This document shows positions 1-9,700 of a stretch of DNA of 64,000 bases, piece by piece. Location of the stretch: assembly GCF_030265065.1 (NCBI RefSeq), contig NC_080400.1, positions 55,515,001 through 55,579,000 on the forward strand, read 5' to 3'. Below the pieces are notes generated by a model. The model was not told the origin of the DNA. It made no database searches and saw nothing but the letters and a program-made list of their open reading frames with translations. Each line of letters begins with the position of its first letter. The first letter of the stretch is position 1. The position numbers were made by a program, and so were the translations under genes. The DNA is from Corythoichthys intestinalis (Eukaryota > Chordata > Actinopteri > Syngnathiformes > Syngnathidae).

Positions 1-1496
1 ACAGGAATCCTGTTGATTTTAGGTTATTGAAAAGTAAGGCCGCAACAGTTGCCAACGAATTTGACAATCAGTTTTTGCTGGCAGCTATGAGCAGTCCCTT
101 TTGGGTCTTTGTGTGTAATGTGAGGCTGTGTGCACTCCAGTGATTAGCGAGAGAGAGAGAGAGTTCACTGCTAGTCTGCTACACTCAGGTTGGGTTGCTA
201 AATCAATAACTTTACGAAATGTCGAGAGTTGATCGTCTTTTGTGTTGTTGATCCAATGTGCCTCCGTCAGAGATGAGTAAATGAAGCCAATTGTATTGTT
301 TGTATTCTTTGTTGATGAGACGTTACTACACAGAGCACTAAGATAGTTAGCGATTATGCCAATCAATGTGTTAAGTTTCCGTTTGTATTGTTTTGGAGAC
401 GCATATTAGCACTTAATTTATTGTTAGATAGTAAAGTTATCTAATTTCTTTCTATAACGAAATCACATACATAAACCCACTTATATAACAGCTTAGACCC
501 CAATAGCAGGCGACTGTGTGCCGGATCCGGCCTCGGCTCACCAGATCCGCATAGCTATCACACCCGCTTAACGTCAGTGCGCCAGATGCTGCCCGGATCA
601 GTACCATGACAGTCCAAATGATAGTTTACACACTGTTCCGGGGCAGACTGTGCAGACCTGACGCGCTCAAACTCTGAAATTTAACGGTTGACATGTAACG
701 TCACTGTCGACGCGCACATTAAAGGCAACTAAACAGAAGAGCACGCAGGAGTCACGACACATCAGCGGACGGCAAATTTGTATGGTAAGTGCTTTATTCA
801 AGGTCATAATTGCGTTTTGAAGTCACTGCTTGACTGCTAAACAAGTTATTCAATTGTACGTTAATAAAATGGCCGGTGTATTCAAGTAATCTGCCACATC
901 TGCAAGTTAAGTAATTCAAAATTTGTTGCATAACAACATATGGAGGGAGAAAGCATTTACTCTGTGTTGCTGTAAATATTTCAATGTTTAAATACTAATA
1001 TTCAAACTGAGCCCCCCCCCCCCTCCTTGTGTTTGTGTATTTGTGTCACTTTGCTTAATTGTCACCTTGATTGCACAGATGGGGGAGCCTGGACCAGGTG
1101 CTGCTGATAATCATCAGCAGCTTACTTAAACCGGTCCTTGGCTTCACATCATTGCCAGATCAACAACTCTCCTACAGGTATGTGCCTTTAGCTCACAAAG
1201 AATGTTGTAATCCTGATACTGAGCTAATTTTTGTGTTTTCCCCCTAAATCCTGTACTGCTTGCCTGGCAAAACGCCTGCCTGCCTGTTCACCTGTTCAAT
1301 CACCAAACTACCCGCCGGATTATTAGGACACTATCTACCCCTCCGCTTCATCGTCAATGAATTAGGTCCCCCGTTACCCCAGAACCATAACAAATAAAAT
1401 ATGTTTAGTCTAAAAATGGGTCATCTTTCATGTCAAATTGCTTGTTCCAATTAAAATATTTTGTGAAAAAACGTTTTATTGATGTATGTTGCATTT

Positions 1497-2358
1497 ATTT
1501 TATTTTACTTTTTTTATTTAATCTTTATTTTATCAGGAAGTCTCATTAAAATTAATATCTCCTTTACAAGAGAGGCCTGAGCACAAAAAAACATTCACAA
1601 ATATCAAACAACACAAAATGCACTAACTGAAACTGTTACAATAATCAGTAAAAACATCAAACAAAAGAGATTTAAAGTCACCAAGATGAATGATTGTAGT
1701 TTAAGAGTAGATTGTAATTGGTTCCATTTAAGAGGAGCTTTGTAACTAAAGCCAGTTCTGACAACATTAGTGCACGTGAGTGGGATGTTTAGGGTTAAGT
1801 AGTTAGATGATCGTGTTTTGTAGTTACTGGATTTGAATGACAGGAGAGATGTGAGGTAGTTAGGAAGTTTGCACAGTAAAGCCTTATACCGTAGATCACA
1901 GGTGTCAAACCGATTCCAGAAAGGGCCAAGTGGGTGCAGGTTTGCTTTCCAACCAATGAAAAGGACACCTTTTCACCAATCAGATCTTTTACATGTGTAA
2001 TCAGTTAAACTTTGTCAGGTGCTGCTTGTTTCAGTAGGAATTTCATTGGTTAAACTCTCTGCACGGTATCAGTTGGAACAAAATCCAGCACCCACTTGGC
2101 CCTTTCTGGAATCGGTTTGACAGCTGTACTGTAGATGAATAACATGATGTGGATATTTCTTCTTGACTTTACTGACGACCAACCAACGTTTTGATACAGG
2201 GTACAATGATGAGTGCAGAAAATGTGTGATGAAACGTAGTGCACTGTGATAAACCGGGTTTAACTGTTGAAGAGTTGATGGGGCTGCATGACAGTACAAG
2301 ATGTCCCCATAATCAAGAACATGCATTAATATGTTAGCATTATTAAATGCCATGAAAA
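1497..2358 (-). mobile_element. 5'-truncated LINE (CR1/L2/Rex-like) with reverse-transcriptase C-terminus
   Basis: On the minus strand the segment 2,353 to about 2,180 translates with VLDYGDILYCHAAPSTLQQL followed by NPVYHSALRFIT, the conserved C-terminal part of fish CR1/L2/Rex-type non-LTR reverse transcriptases. The next conserved piece (THHCTLYQNVGWSS) is in another frame, so at least one frameshift is present. The 3' UTR ends in a typical LINE tail: TTTATTTTATCAGGAAGTCT near 1,525 on the plus strand is the reverse complement of an AATAAA-rich terminus. A small hAT MITE interrupts it at 1,897-2,128. Family assignment within the CR1/L2 group is uncertain. Confidence 0.7.
1897..2128. mobile_element. 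Small hAT MITE inside the LINE
   Basis: A 232-bp element whose ends are inverted copies of each other: CACAGGTGTCAAACCGATTC at the left and its near reverse complement GAATCGGTTTGACAGCTGTA at the right. The inversion continues inward through the AAGTGGGTGC block. Flanking 8-mers CCGTAGAT (1,889-1,896) and CTGTAGAT (2,129-2,136) form the hAT-type target-site duplication. Removing the element rejoins the LINE. Confidence 0.85.
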
Positions 2359-3257
2359 CAAAGTGTTGTCAGTGCTGTTTTTAAAAGGCAAATTTAATTT
2401 GCAATATAAACATATTACTGTATGATACATTGAACAAAATGGACCCAAATTTAATATTGAAAACTGTTTTGATACAAATCTGGCCCAGATGGGGCAACGT
2501 GTGCCATATCCGGGTCATACATTAGTGTCGTGTCTACTACTTTGGACCAATTTTGGCCCAAAACTGGTTGCTGATCCGGCAAGGGATTCCCTACTAAGTT
2601 TGGGCCACTGTTCAAAAAGACACTGGGACGGATCCGTTTTACGAAGTTGGGCCGAAATTTGCAGTACATCTGGCACATGTCCGCTCCAGTTATATTTTGC
2701 TATCTGTGGAGTCACGTTCAACACAAGCTCCATTTCAAACTGTAAATTGTCATACAAGAGGAGTGCTTCAAATTGGATTTGAATTGGATTTATAAACCAC
2801 TGTTTGAAACTAATTCATTATAGTCTTCTTCCTCATTCGATTTTGTTTAATTTGTTTAAAGAAAATGAATAAATCGCTGACACAGTTTATATCAGCGCTT
2901 TGCCCACAAGATAAAAAGTGTCAATCGGCAGCACTTTTTTTTTCCATTTAAATGAACAGACTTTTGTCTTATTTGTGTACTGAGATATTTATATTTTTTA
3001 CTCAGCTTTATTTAAAACTTTAACAAGTTTGATGTACTTAAAATAGTACAGTTGTAGACTACAGTTAAGTCAGGATGCTGTAAAAAATATTTTTAAAGGT
3101 TAAAGTCATCCATATAGTCATCCATTTTGTCTTCATGGTTACTTACAACATGCCTAAAACTTCCATTTAAATTGTGAAGCTACTTGATTAATCGTTGAAT
3201 TAATCATCCGATCAATCGATTATAAAAATAATCATTAGATGCAGCCCTACTGATAAG

Positions 3258-3660
3258 CAGGTGACTTAAAGAATGTCCCAAAATGAATAGAAAGTGACTC
3301 AAAATCAACAGGAAATAACCTGTAAATGCCCTAAAATGTAAATGAAACTGACTTGTAAATGCCCACATGACTGGCTGCGAACGCTCTGGTTTCAGTGTCT
3401 TTGACGGCGCTAAACGTACAATCCGGTCAAAATGAATTGGATGTCTAGTGGAAACTGACACTATTCTAATGGAAGATTCTGGTAGCAACCATTTGGCTCC
3501 ATTTTTTTTAAAACAGTGACTTTTTAAAATAATATATCGATTCCTGGTGGGAGCATATCCATTTCCCTTTTTTTTATATATTGTAATAGCCCTACTTCTG
3601 GTGATGACTACATAAGAAAAGCACCTCACGAGGAAATCAACACCATTTTATGTATACCAA
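3258..3660. repeat. Dispersed non-coding fish repeat
   Basis: Contains the phrases CAAAATCAACAGGAAATAACCT and AATGCCC, which recur at 8,930-8,990, so this is a dispersed repeat family present at least twice here (3,260-3,480 and 8,870-9,170). No coding signature and no terminal repeats were resolved. The remainder up to 3,748 has nothing recognisable. Confidence 0.45.
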
Positions 3661-3750
3661 AATAGATGCCTGAAAAAAAGCTCTAAGCTTTGACTTTATC
3701 TTTAAGTTATTATCTTTCGTGATACATCTCTTTACAGAACCATGGACTTA

Positions 3751-4790
3751 CACAGTGGTGCATATAAGTATTTAGTCAACCACTATTTGTGCAAGTTCTC
3801 CCACTTGAAAATATTAGAGAAGCCTGTAATTGTCAACATGGTTAAACCTCAACCATGAGAGACAGAATGTGGGGAAGAAAAAAAAACAGAAAATCACATT
3901 GTTTGATTTTTAAAGAATTTATTTGCAAATCATGGTGGAAAATAAGTATTTGGTCAATACCAAAACTTAATCTCAATACTTTGTTATGTACCCTTTGTTG
4001 GCAATAACTGAGCCAAACGTTTTCTGTAACTCTTCACAAGCTTTTCACACACTGTTGCTGGTATTTTGACCCATTCCTCCATGCAAATCTCCTCTAGAGC
4101 AGTGATGTTTTGGGGCTGTCGTTGGGCAACACTGACTCTCCTCCCTCCACAGATTTTCAATGGGGTTGAGGACTGGCTAGGCCACTCCAGGACCTTGAAA
4201 TGCTTCTTACGAAGCCACTCCTTTGTTGCCCTGGCTGTGTGTTTGGGATCATTGTCATGCTGAAAGACCCAGCCACATCTCATCTTCAATGCCCTTACTG
4301 ATGGAAGGAGATTTTCACTCAAAATCTCTCGATACATGGCCCCATTCATTCTTTCCTTTACACAGATCAGTCGTCCTGGTCCCTATGCAGAAAAACAGCC
4401 CCAAAGCATAATGTTACCACCCCCATGCTTCACAGTGTGTATGGTGCAATTTAGTATTCTTTTTCCTCCAAACACGAGAACCTGTGTTTCTACCAAAAAG
4501 TTCTTTTTTGGTTTCATCTGACCATAACACATTCTTCCAGTCCTCTTCTGGATCATCCAAATGCTCTCTACCGAACCGAAGACAGGCCTGGACGTGTACT
4601 TTCTTCAGCTGGGGGACACGTCTGGCAGTGCAGGATTTGAATCCCTGGCAGCGCATTGTGTTTACTGATAGTAGCCTTTGTCACTGTGGTCCCAGCTCTC
4701 TGTAGGTCATTCACTAAGTCCCCCCGTGTGGTTCTGGGATTTTTGCTCACCAGGGGTCGCGTTAACCGAATATTTTCCGTCTTTGACAGG
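3751..4790 (-). mobile_element. Tc1-like transposon family A, 5'-truncated, minus orientation
   Basis: Begins after a TA with CACAGTGGTGCATATAAGTA, the outer end of a long inverted repeat; an inner copy of the AAATAAGTATTTGGTCAATA motif lies near 3,938, giving the double-motif structure usual in fish Tc1 elements. Minus-strand transposase fragments follow, with catalytic motifs WSDETKKELFG (in 4,414-4,656) and [11 protein letters not shown] (in 3,984-4,349). The reading frame shifts between fragments and the third motif (normally [11 protein letters not shown]) is lost. Similarity stops near 4,785 where a THAP-bearing element begins, so the N-terminus and 5' end are missing. Confidence 0.85.
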
Positions 4791-4831
4791 TTGCAATTCA
4801 CACCCCAGACCACAGGGTGGCGAGTGAGCAT
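3984..4831 (-). pseudogene. Broken Tc1 transposase, family A
   Basis: Three minus-strand fragments in different frames. The upstream part (about 4,785-4,570) covers the end of the paired-type DNA-binding region with ENIRLTRPLVSKNPRTTRGD. The middle carries WSDETKKELFG, the first catalytic aspartate motif. The last carries [14 protein letters not shown], the second aspartate, and a C-terminal tail [19 protein letters not shown]. The DDE motif is incomplete because a frameshift removes the glutamate region. Tc1 transposases are about 340 aa; here the first roughly 60 residues are absent. It cannot make active enzyme. Confidence 0.8.
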
Positions 4832-5745
4832 ATTAATTAGCTATTGTCTCTCTTAATGCACGACGTCGTTGGCTATTCTGTCAGAATATTGTAGCGTCAC
4901 CAGGGTCTTGCGGCGGCACCGTGATTGACACATCAACGCGAGGTTCTTATTGGTGCACCCGGTGTGCCAGCGCGTCATCCAATTGGTGGACTAGATTGCC
5001 GCCTGTGTATAGACCCCAATCAAATGACGTCATAACTCCGCCCCCCTGACTGGAGCCGCCATATTGTCCGTCAGCTCGTCGTGTTTACACATTACACATT
5101 ACATGCCTCCTATTACGGCGTGTTTTTCTGCTCGTTAACAGTAATAATCAAAATGGTGAAGGTGTGTGTGGCGGTTGGTTGCAGCAACAGAGAAGATAAA
5201 CGGAGAGACTTGAAGTTCTACCGTATTCTGAGAGACCCGAAAAGGAGAGCGAGATGGACTGCTGTAATTCGACAAGAAATCTGGGCACCAAACGATCACC
5301 ACAGACTATGTAGTAGTCATTTTATATCTGTTAAGATGCATTTAATATATATTTAGAAGATTTTGGGCTGACAACCACAATTAAGATCATTGTGTGACGT
5401 TGGTGATTGGGGTCTATATAGTTGCGTCTTTTTCTTTGGGGGTGGAGTTGTTGTTTTGTTGGTGTTGTTGGCGGTAAGCAGAGTAAAAAGAGGGAGAAAA
5501 ATACCACGACTTCCGTGTCTAATTTTTCGCCGCCAAGCAAGCGTTACAATATTAATTAAAAATGAATGAAAACTAAATACTATTGAATATGTCATCATTA
5601 TCATTTTAAAAATTTAAGTGACGGGTAAAAATAGATTATGACCGGATTTTTAATGACCCTGTCAGTCAAAATGACAGACAACAAAAATGTCTAGCGCAAA
5701 CTCTGTTGCTCACCATTCTTGTTATCAATTTTACACCACGGGGTG
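4791..5745 (+). mobile_element. THAP-bearing DNA element remnant between two Tc1 ends
   Basis: Starts with GACAGGTTGCAATTCACACC and ends with a GGGGTGAGG-containing tail. It has its own CpG-rich leader, then a short THAP-domain reading frame. Inside, TATAGACCCCAATCA (near 5,010) faces its reverse complement TGATTGGGGTCTATA (near 5,405), an inverted pair bracketing the THAP exon. THAP domains are the DNA-binding modules of P-element and Kolobok transposases. Only the first exon survives; no catalytic domain is visible. Exact ends and target-site duplication were not resolved. Confidence 0.5.
5153..5356 (+). CDS. THAP-domain exon of a transposase remnant
   Basis: The frame opens MVKVCVAVGCSNRED and contains RLCSSHF about 40 residues later, giving the C-x4-C ... 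C-x2-H zinc-binding pattern of THAP domains with a central RARWTAVIRQ tryptophan segment. It starts at the ATG of AAAATGGTG with an A at -3. After HFIS the sequence is TTAAGATGC where a splice donor GTAAG would be expected, so the original exon end may be mutated, and the frame runs on nine codons to a stop. At 67 aa it is only a DNA-binding module. It is transposon-derived rather than a host THAP gene, judging by context. Confidence 0.65.
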   Translation: MVKVCVAVGCSNREDKRRDLKFYRILRDPKRRARWTAVIRQEIWAPNDHHRLCSSHFISVKMHLIYI

Positions 5746-5776
5746 AGGAGGGAGTTGAAAGTCCGTGTTGACCAAC

Positions 5777-6141
5777 GATAGCCCCAAAACATCACTGCTC
5801 TAGAGGAGATCTGCATGGAGGAATGGGCCAAAATACCAGCAACAGTGTGTGAAAAGCTTGTGAAGAGTTACAGAAAATGTTTGGCCTCTGTTGTTGCCAA
5901 CAAAGGGTACATAACAAAGTATTGAGATGAACTTTTGGTATTGACCAAATACTTATTTTCCACCATGATTTGCAAATAAATTCTTTAAAAATCAAACAAT
6001 GTGATTTTCTGGGTTTGTTTTCCACATTCTGTCTCTCATGGTTGAGGTTTACCCATGTTGACAATTACAAGCCACTCTATTATTTTCAAGTGGGAGAACT
6101 TGCTCAATTAGTGGTTGACTAAATACTTATTTGCCTCACTG
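5777..6141 (+). mobile_element. Tc1-like family A, 3' end only, plus orientation
   Basis: Positions 5,780-5,905 encode on the plus strand the same transposase C-terminus found on the minus strand near 4,000 ([20 protein letters not shown]). The family A inverted repeat follows, ending TTTGCCTCACTG before TA at 6,142-6,143. This is a second, oppositely oriented fragment of the same family, not the 5' end of the left-hand copy, since both contain the 3' coding end. Confidence 0.8.
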
Positions 6142-6143
6142 TA

Positions 6144-6536
6144 TTTATTGGTATTGTACTCCCTCGCTTCTACCCCTCAGTCTCTCTTTCACATCCACAA
6201 TTTCCATTTGAGGAACCCATTCCCCTCTGCCTTATCATGAACTTTTTGTATACATGAGTTATTTTCTTTCAGACTCCCTGGTGAGTTGATGGGAAAGTTT
6301 TTCCATGATTTTTTTTTTAATAGGAAAATCGCAATAACAACCTTGTTCGCTTGAATAACATGGAGAATACATGACCTTAGATGAATGGCCCTGGAAAGGT
6401 CAAAGTTCAAAGCATGTGACATATAGTTTGCTAACCAAGTTGTGACTAATATACAAAACCGCTGTGTATTGACATACCAAATGTAATAAATTCCTTCCAC
6501 TCCTTGGCCTTTTAAGGCCATTTCTGCACTACTTAC
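6144..6536. other. RELT intron, nothing recognised
   Basis: Non-coding DNA between the Tc1 end and the transmembrane exon of RELT. No repeat boundaries, RNA gene or exon was recognised. Confidence 0.4.
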
Positions 6537-6791
6537 CTTCTCTCTCAGGTGCGGCAGCTTCTGCATCAACCGCGTCCTTCTCGGCATTGCAGCGGCATCC
6601 TTTCTTCTTCAAGAGGTTGCAGATCACAATACCCAGCAAGCCCATCACACAGAAGATAGGCACTAAGGCGAAAACGGCATACTCGGCTGTCTTCTCCTCA
6701 GCACTGCGCACCACTGTGTCGTTGACTGGCCCTCCAGAACCACCCTCTAAGCCATGCCCCACTGTACGCATGCTTCTAATATGCACACTCA
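6537..6791 (-). CDS. relt: RELT exon: stalk, transmembrane helix, juxtamembrane region
   Basis: Acceptor TTTCACCCCCAG precedes 6,791 and donor GTAAGT follows 6,537. The exon encodes residues 126-210: a Gly-rich stalk with an NDT sequon, the helix YAVFALVPIFCVMGLLGIVI, and KKKGCRC. It starts and ends in phase 1. This is the family-defining part of RELT/RELL proteins. Confidence 0.93.
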
Positions 6792-9700
6792 CTGGGGGTG
6801 AAAGAGAGATTTTAATCGCAAAAATATTCAATTTGGGAGATTGGCGTTTAATTTAACAACAGTAGGAAAAAACAGGCTTACTCTTCACACAGGGGGTTTT
6901 GACTGAATCATTTCCCAACCCAGGTTTTATGTTAAATCTGTTAGAAAAAAAAGACGATATTAGAAGGGACAAAAACAAAAAAGCAAATACAAGGATTTCT
7001 CTATGGTTTCTTGACAACTTTGTTAAATTGCTAGTTTCTTTTCAATTAAACCAATGGTTCTTAATCTGGGTTCGATCGAACCCCATGGGTTCAGTGAGAA
7101 AGTGTCAGGGGTTCGGCAAGTAAGACACGCAGGGCCCCATTTTAATATGCTGACTAAATCTATACAAACTGACGTTTAAGACCAGGTTTTGAACCCAATT
7201 TACATTTATTCAATTTGTGTTAATCGTACGGCCCACATAGTGAATCACATGCTTTTGTTTTAACACCTCTGCTCTAAAACTGGAGATTTGCCAATTTTTT
7301 TACCATCGAGTGCATTTCTGTTCGTGGGTCACTTTTGTGTCCGCAGTCACATACTAGTCCTCAAAAAATTTGCATATTGTGATAAAGCTCATTATTTTCT
7401 GTAATGTACTGATATACATTAGACTTTCATATATTTTAGATTCATTACACACAACTGAAGTACTTCAAGCCTTTTATTGTTTTAATATTGATTTTGGCAA
7501 AAAAAAAAAAAAAGTCAAGAAATACCAAAAATCCCTATCTCAAAAAATTAGCATATTTCGTCCGACCAATACAAAAAAGTGTTTTTTAATACAAAAAGAG
7601 TCAACCATCAATTAATTATATCAGCTTTGCACTTAATACTTTGTCGGAATCCTGTTGCAAAAATGACTGCTTCAATGCGGCATGGCATGGAGACAATCAG
7701 CCTGTGGCACTGCTGAGGTGTTATGGAGGCCCAGGATGCTTCGATAGCAGCCTTAAGGTCATCCACAGTGTTGGGTCTGGTTCAGGTCTGGAGAGTTGGC
7801 AGGCCAATTGAGCACAGTAATGCCATGGTCAGTAAACCATTTACAAGTGGATTTGGCACTGTGAGCAGGTGCCAGGTCGTGCTGAAGAATGAAATCTTTA
7901 TCTCCATAAAGCTTTTCAGCAGCTGGAAGTATGAAGTGCTCCAAAACGTCCTGATAGCTAGCTGCATTGACACTGCCCTTGATAAAACACAGCAGACCAA
8001 CACCAGCACCTGACATGGCACCCCAGACCATCACTGACTGTGGGTACTTGACACTGGACTTCAGGCATTTTGGCATTTCCTTCTCCCGAGTCTTCTTCCT
8101 TGATTTCCGAATGACATGAAAAATGTGCTTTCATCTGAAATAAGTACTTTGGACCACTGAGCTACAGTCCAGTGCTGCTTCTCTGTAGCCCATGTCAGGC
8201 GCTTCTGCCGCTGTTTCACACACACCTGTGCACGGTGGCTCTGGATGTTTCTACTCATGACTCAGTCCACTGTTTCTGCAGGTCCCCCAAGGTATGGAAT
8301 CGGCTCTTCTCCACAATCTTTCTTTCTCAGGGTGCGGCCATCTCTTCTGGTTGTGCAGAGTTTCCTGCCACCCTTTTTCCTTCCCACAGACTTCCCACTG
8401 AGGTGCCTTGATACAGCACTCTGGGAACAGCCTATTCACTCAGAAATGTCTTTCTGTGTCTTAGCCTCTTGCTTGAGGGTGTCACTGATGGCCTTCTGGA
8501 CAGCAGTCATGTCGGCAGTCTTGCCCATGATTGCAGTTTTGAGTAATGAACCAGGCTGGGACTTTTTAAAAGCCTCAGGAATCTTTCACAGGGGTTTTGA
8601 GTTAATTTGTTGATTCAGATGATTAGGTTAGTAGCTTCTTTAGAGTATCTTTTCATGATATGCTAATTTTTTGAGATAGGGATTTTTGTTTTTTCTTGAC
8701 TTTTTTGCCAAAATCATCAATATTAAAACAATAAAAGGCTTGAACTACTTCAGTTGTGTGTAATGAATCTAAAATATATAAAAGTCTAATGTTTATCAGT
8801 ACATTACAGAAAACAGAAAACTTTATCACAATATTCTATTTTTTTAGAAGGACCAGTATGTTCACCCCTCCCAGTCAATGGCTGCTAATGTAACAAGGAA
8901 TTGACCCAAACATGCACCAAAACCAACAGTAAATGACCCGAAATCAACAGGAAATAACCTGGAAATGCCCCAAAATGCGCAGGAATTGATCCATAAGTAT
9001 CCCAAAATAACAAATAAGTGACCTAAAATCAACTCTTTGGCTTTCATTGACAACAATAAACGTCAAATTCACTTAAACAGGAAAGTCTGGCTGTGAATGC
9101 TCATATTCTAGTCCCACAGATAGTGCGAGACGTCCAATCCATTTTGACACGGAGTGGCGAATGATTCGCATAGTGGATATCTAGTTTGATTTGATTTGGT
9201 CCAAAGTACACTGGTCCAGGCCACATGAGCTCAAAATGCCTAAATGTGGCCTGCAAAACTAAATGAGTGTGACACCCTTGCTCTATTCCATTTCTTGCAA
9301 TTGGCAGTCTTCTATCTGACTGTAATAGAAACTGGTTTGCTCAGTGGAAGGTTGAATCGCATTTAATATGAAGAAGTATAACAGACTCAAATTTCAATCT
9401 GTTTCAGAAAACATGCTGTCAAAATGTGAAGACAACAGGAATTCACTTAGATATTAGCATTTTAGCATAGATATCTAAGTATTGAATTTGAAATCTAATT
9501 AGTGGATGCACCTGTGAAACCCGTGGGGTTTGGTACCTTGAGCAAGGTTAGGGAAACCACTGAATTAAACTAAACAATACAACAAAGACAAAAATTCTTT
9601 GATAGGTCAATCTGAGGTCAACCAGCCCAACTTTGGTTTATTTATGTATTTATTTCCAAATTAATTTTTAATCTTTGAATCTTGTTATTGTATCCATAGC

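Larger units (their letters stand above)
497..2706. repeat. 2.2-kb block inserted in hAT copy 1, composite
   Basis: This block is absent from the otherwise collinear copy at 30.8 kb. It begins with a GC-richer segment (500-780) followed by GTAAGT at about 785. Positions 1,080-1,390 resemble a non-coding leader found in fish retroelements; if it is a relic of an LTR element it is a small broken remnant, and this is uncertain. A LINE tail follows (1,497-2,358), then a segment with repeated TGGCCCA/GGGCCA motifs (2,440-2,700). No gene is recognised. The alternative that copy 2 is a deletion derivative of a longer element remains open. Confidence 0.4.
35..3249 (+). mobile_element. Non-autonomous hAT-like element, copy 1, interrupted
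   Basis: The outer parts (35 to about 496 and about 2,707-3,249) match a 980-bp element at 30,778-31,757 almost end to end. Shared blocks include the GA-repeat/TTCACTGCT block near 160, the CCAATGTGCCTCCGTCAGAG block near 255, and the right half around 2,735-3,249. The ends read TAAGGCCGCAAC and GATGCAGCCCTA, resembling the termini of the second copy. Flanking 8-mers TTGAAAAG (27-34) and CTGATAAG (3,250-3,257) agree at six of eight positions, as expected for an old hAT target-site duplication. No coding capacity is visible. About 2.2 kb of unrelated DNA sits in the middle. Confidence 0.7.

Noticed and set aside
5081-5356. Upstream ATG at 5,081 as the THAP start
   Set aside because: The THAP domain itself begins MVKVCVAVGC at 5,153 with a better start context; the extra upstream residues are hydrophobic leader-like noise from UTR.
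3751-6141. One single Tc1 element spanning the whole interval
   Set aside because: Both arms contain the C-terminal coding end and 3' repeat, so they are two inverted fragments rather than the 5' and 3' ends of one copy.
6537-6791. RELL1 or RELL2 as identity for the transmembrane exon
   Set aside because: The linked cysteine-rich exons are absent from RELL proteins, and the helix is closer to RELT.
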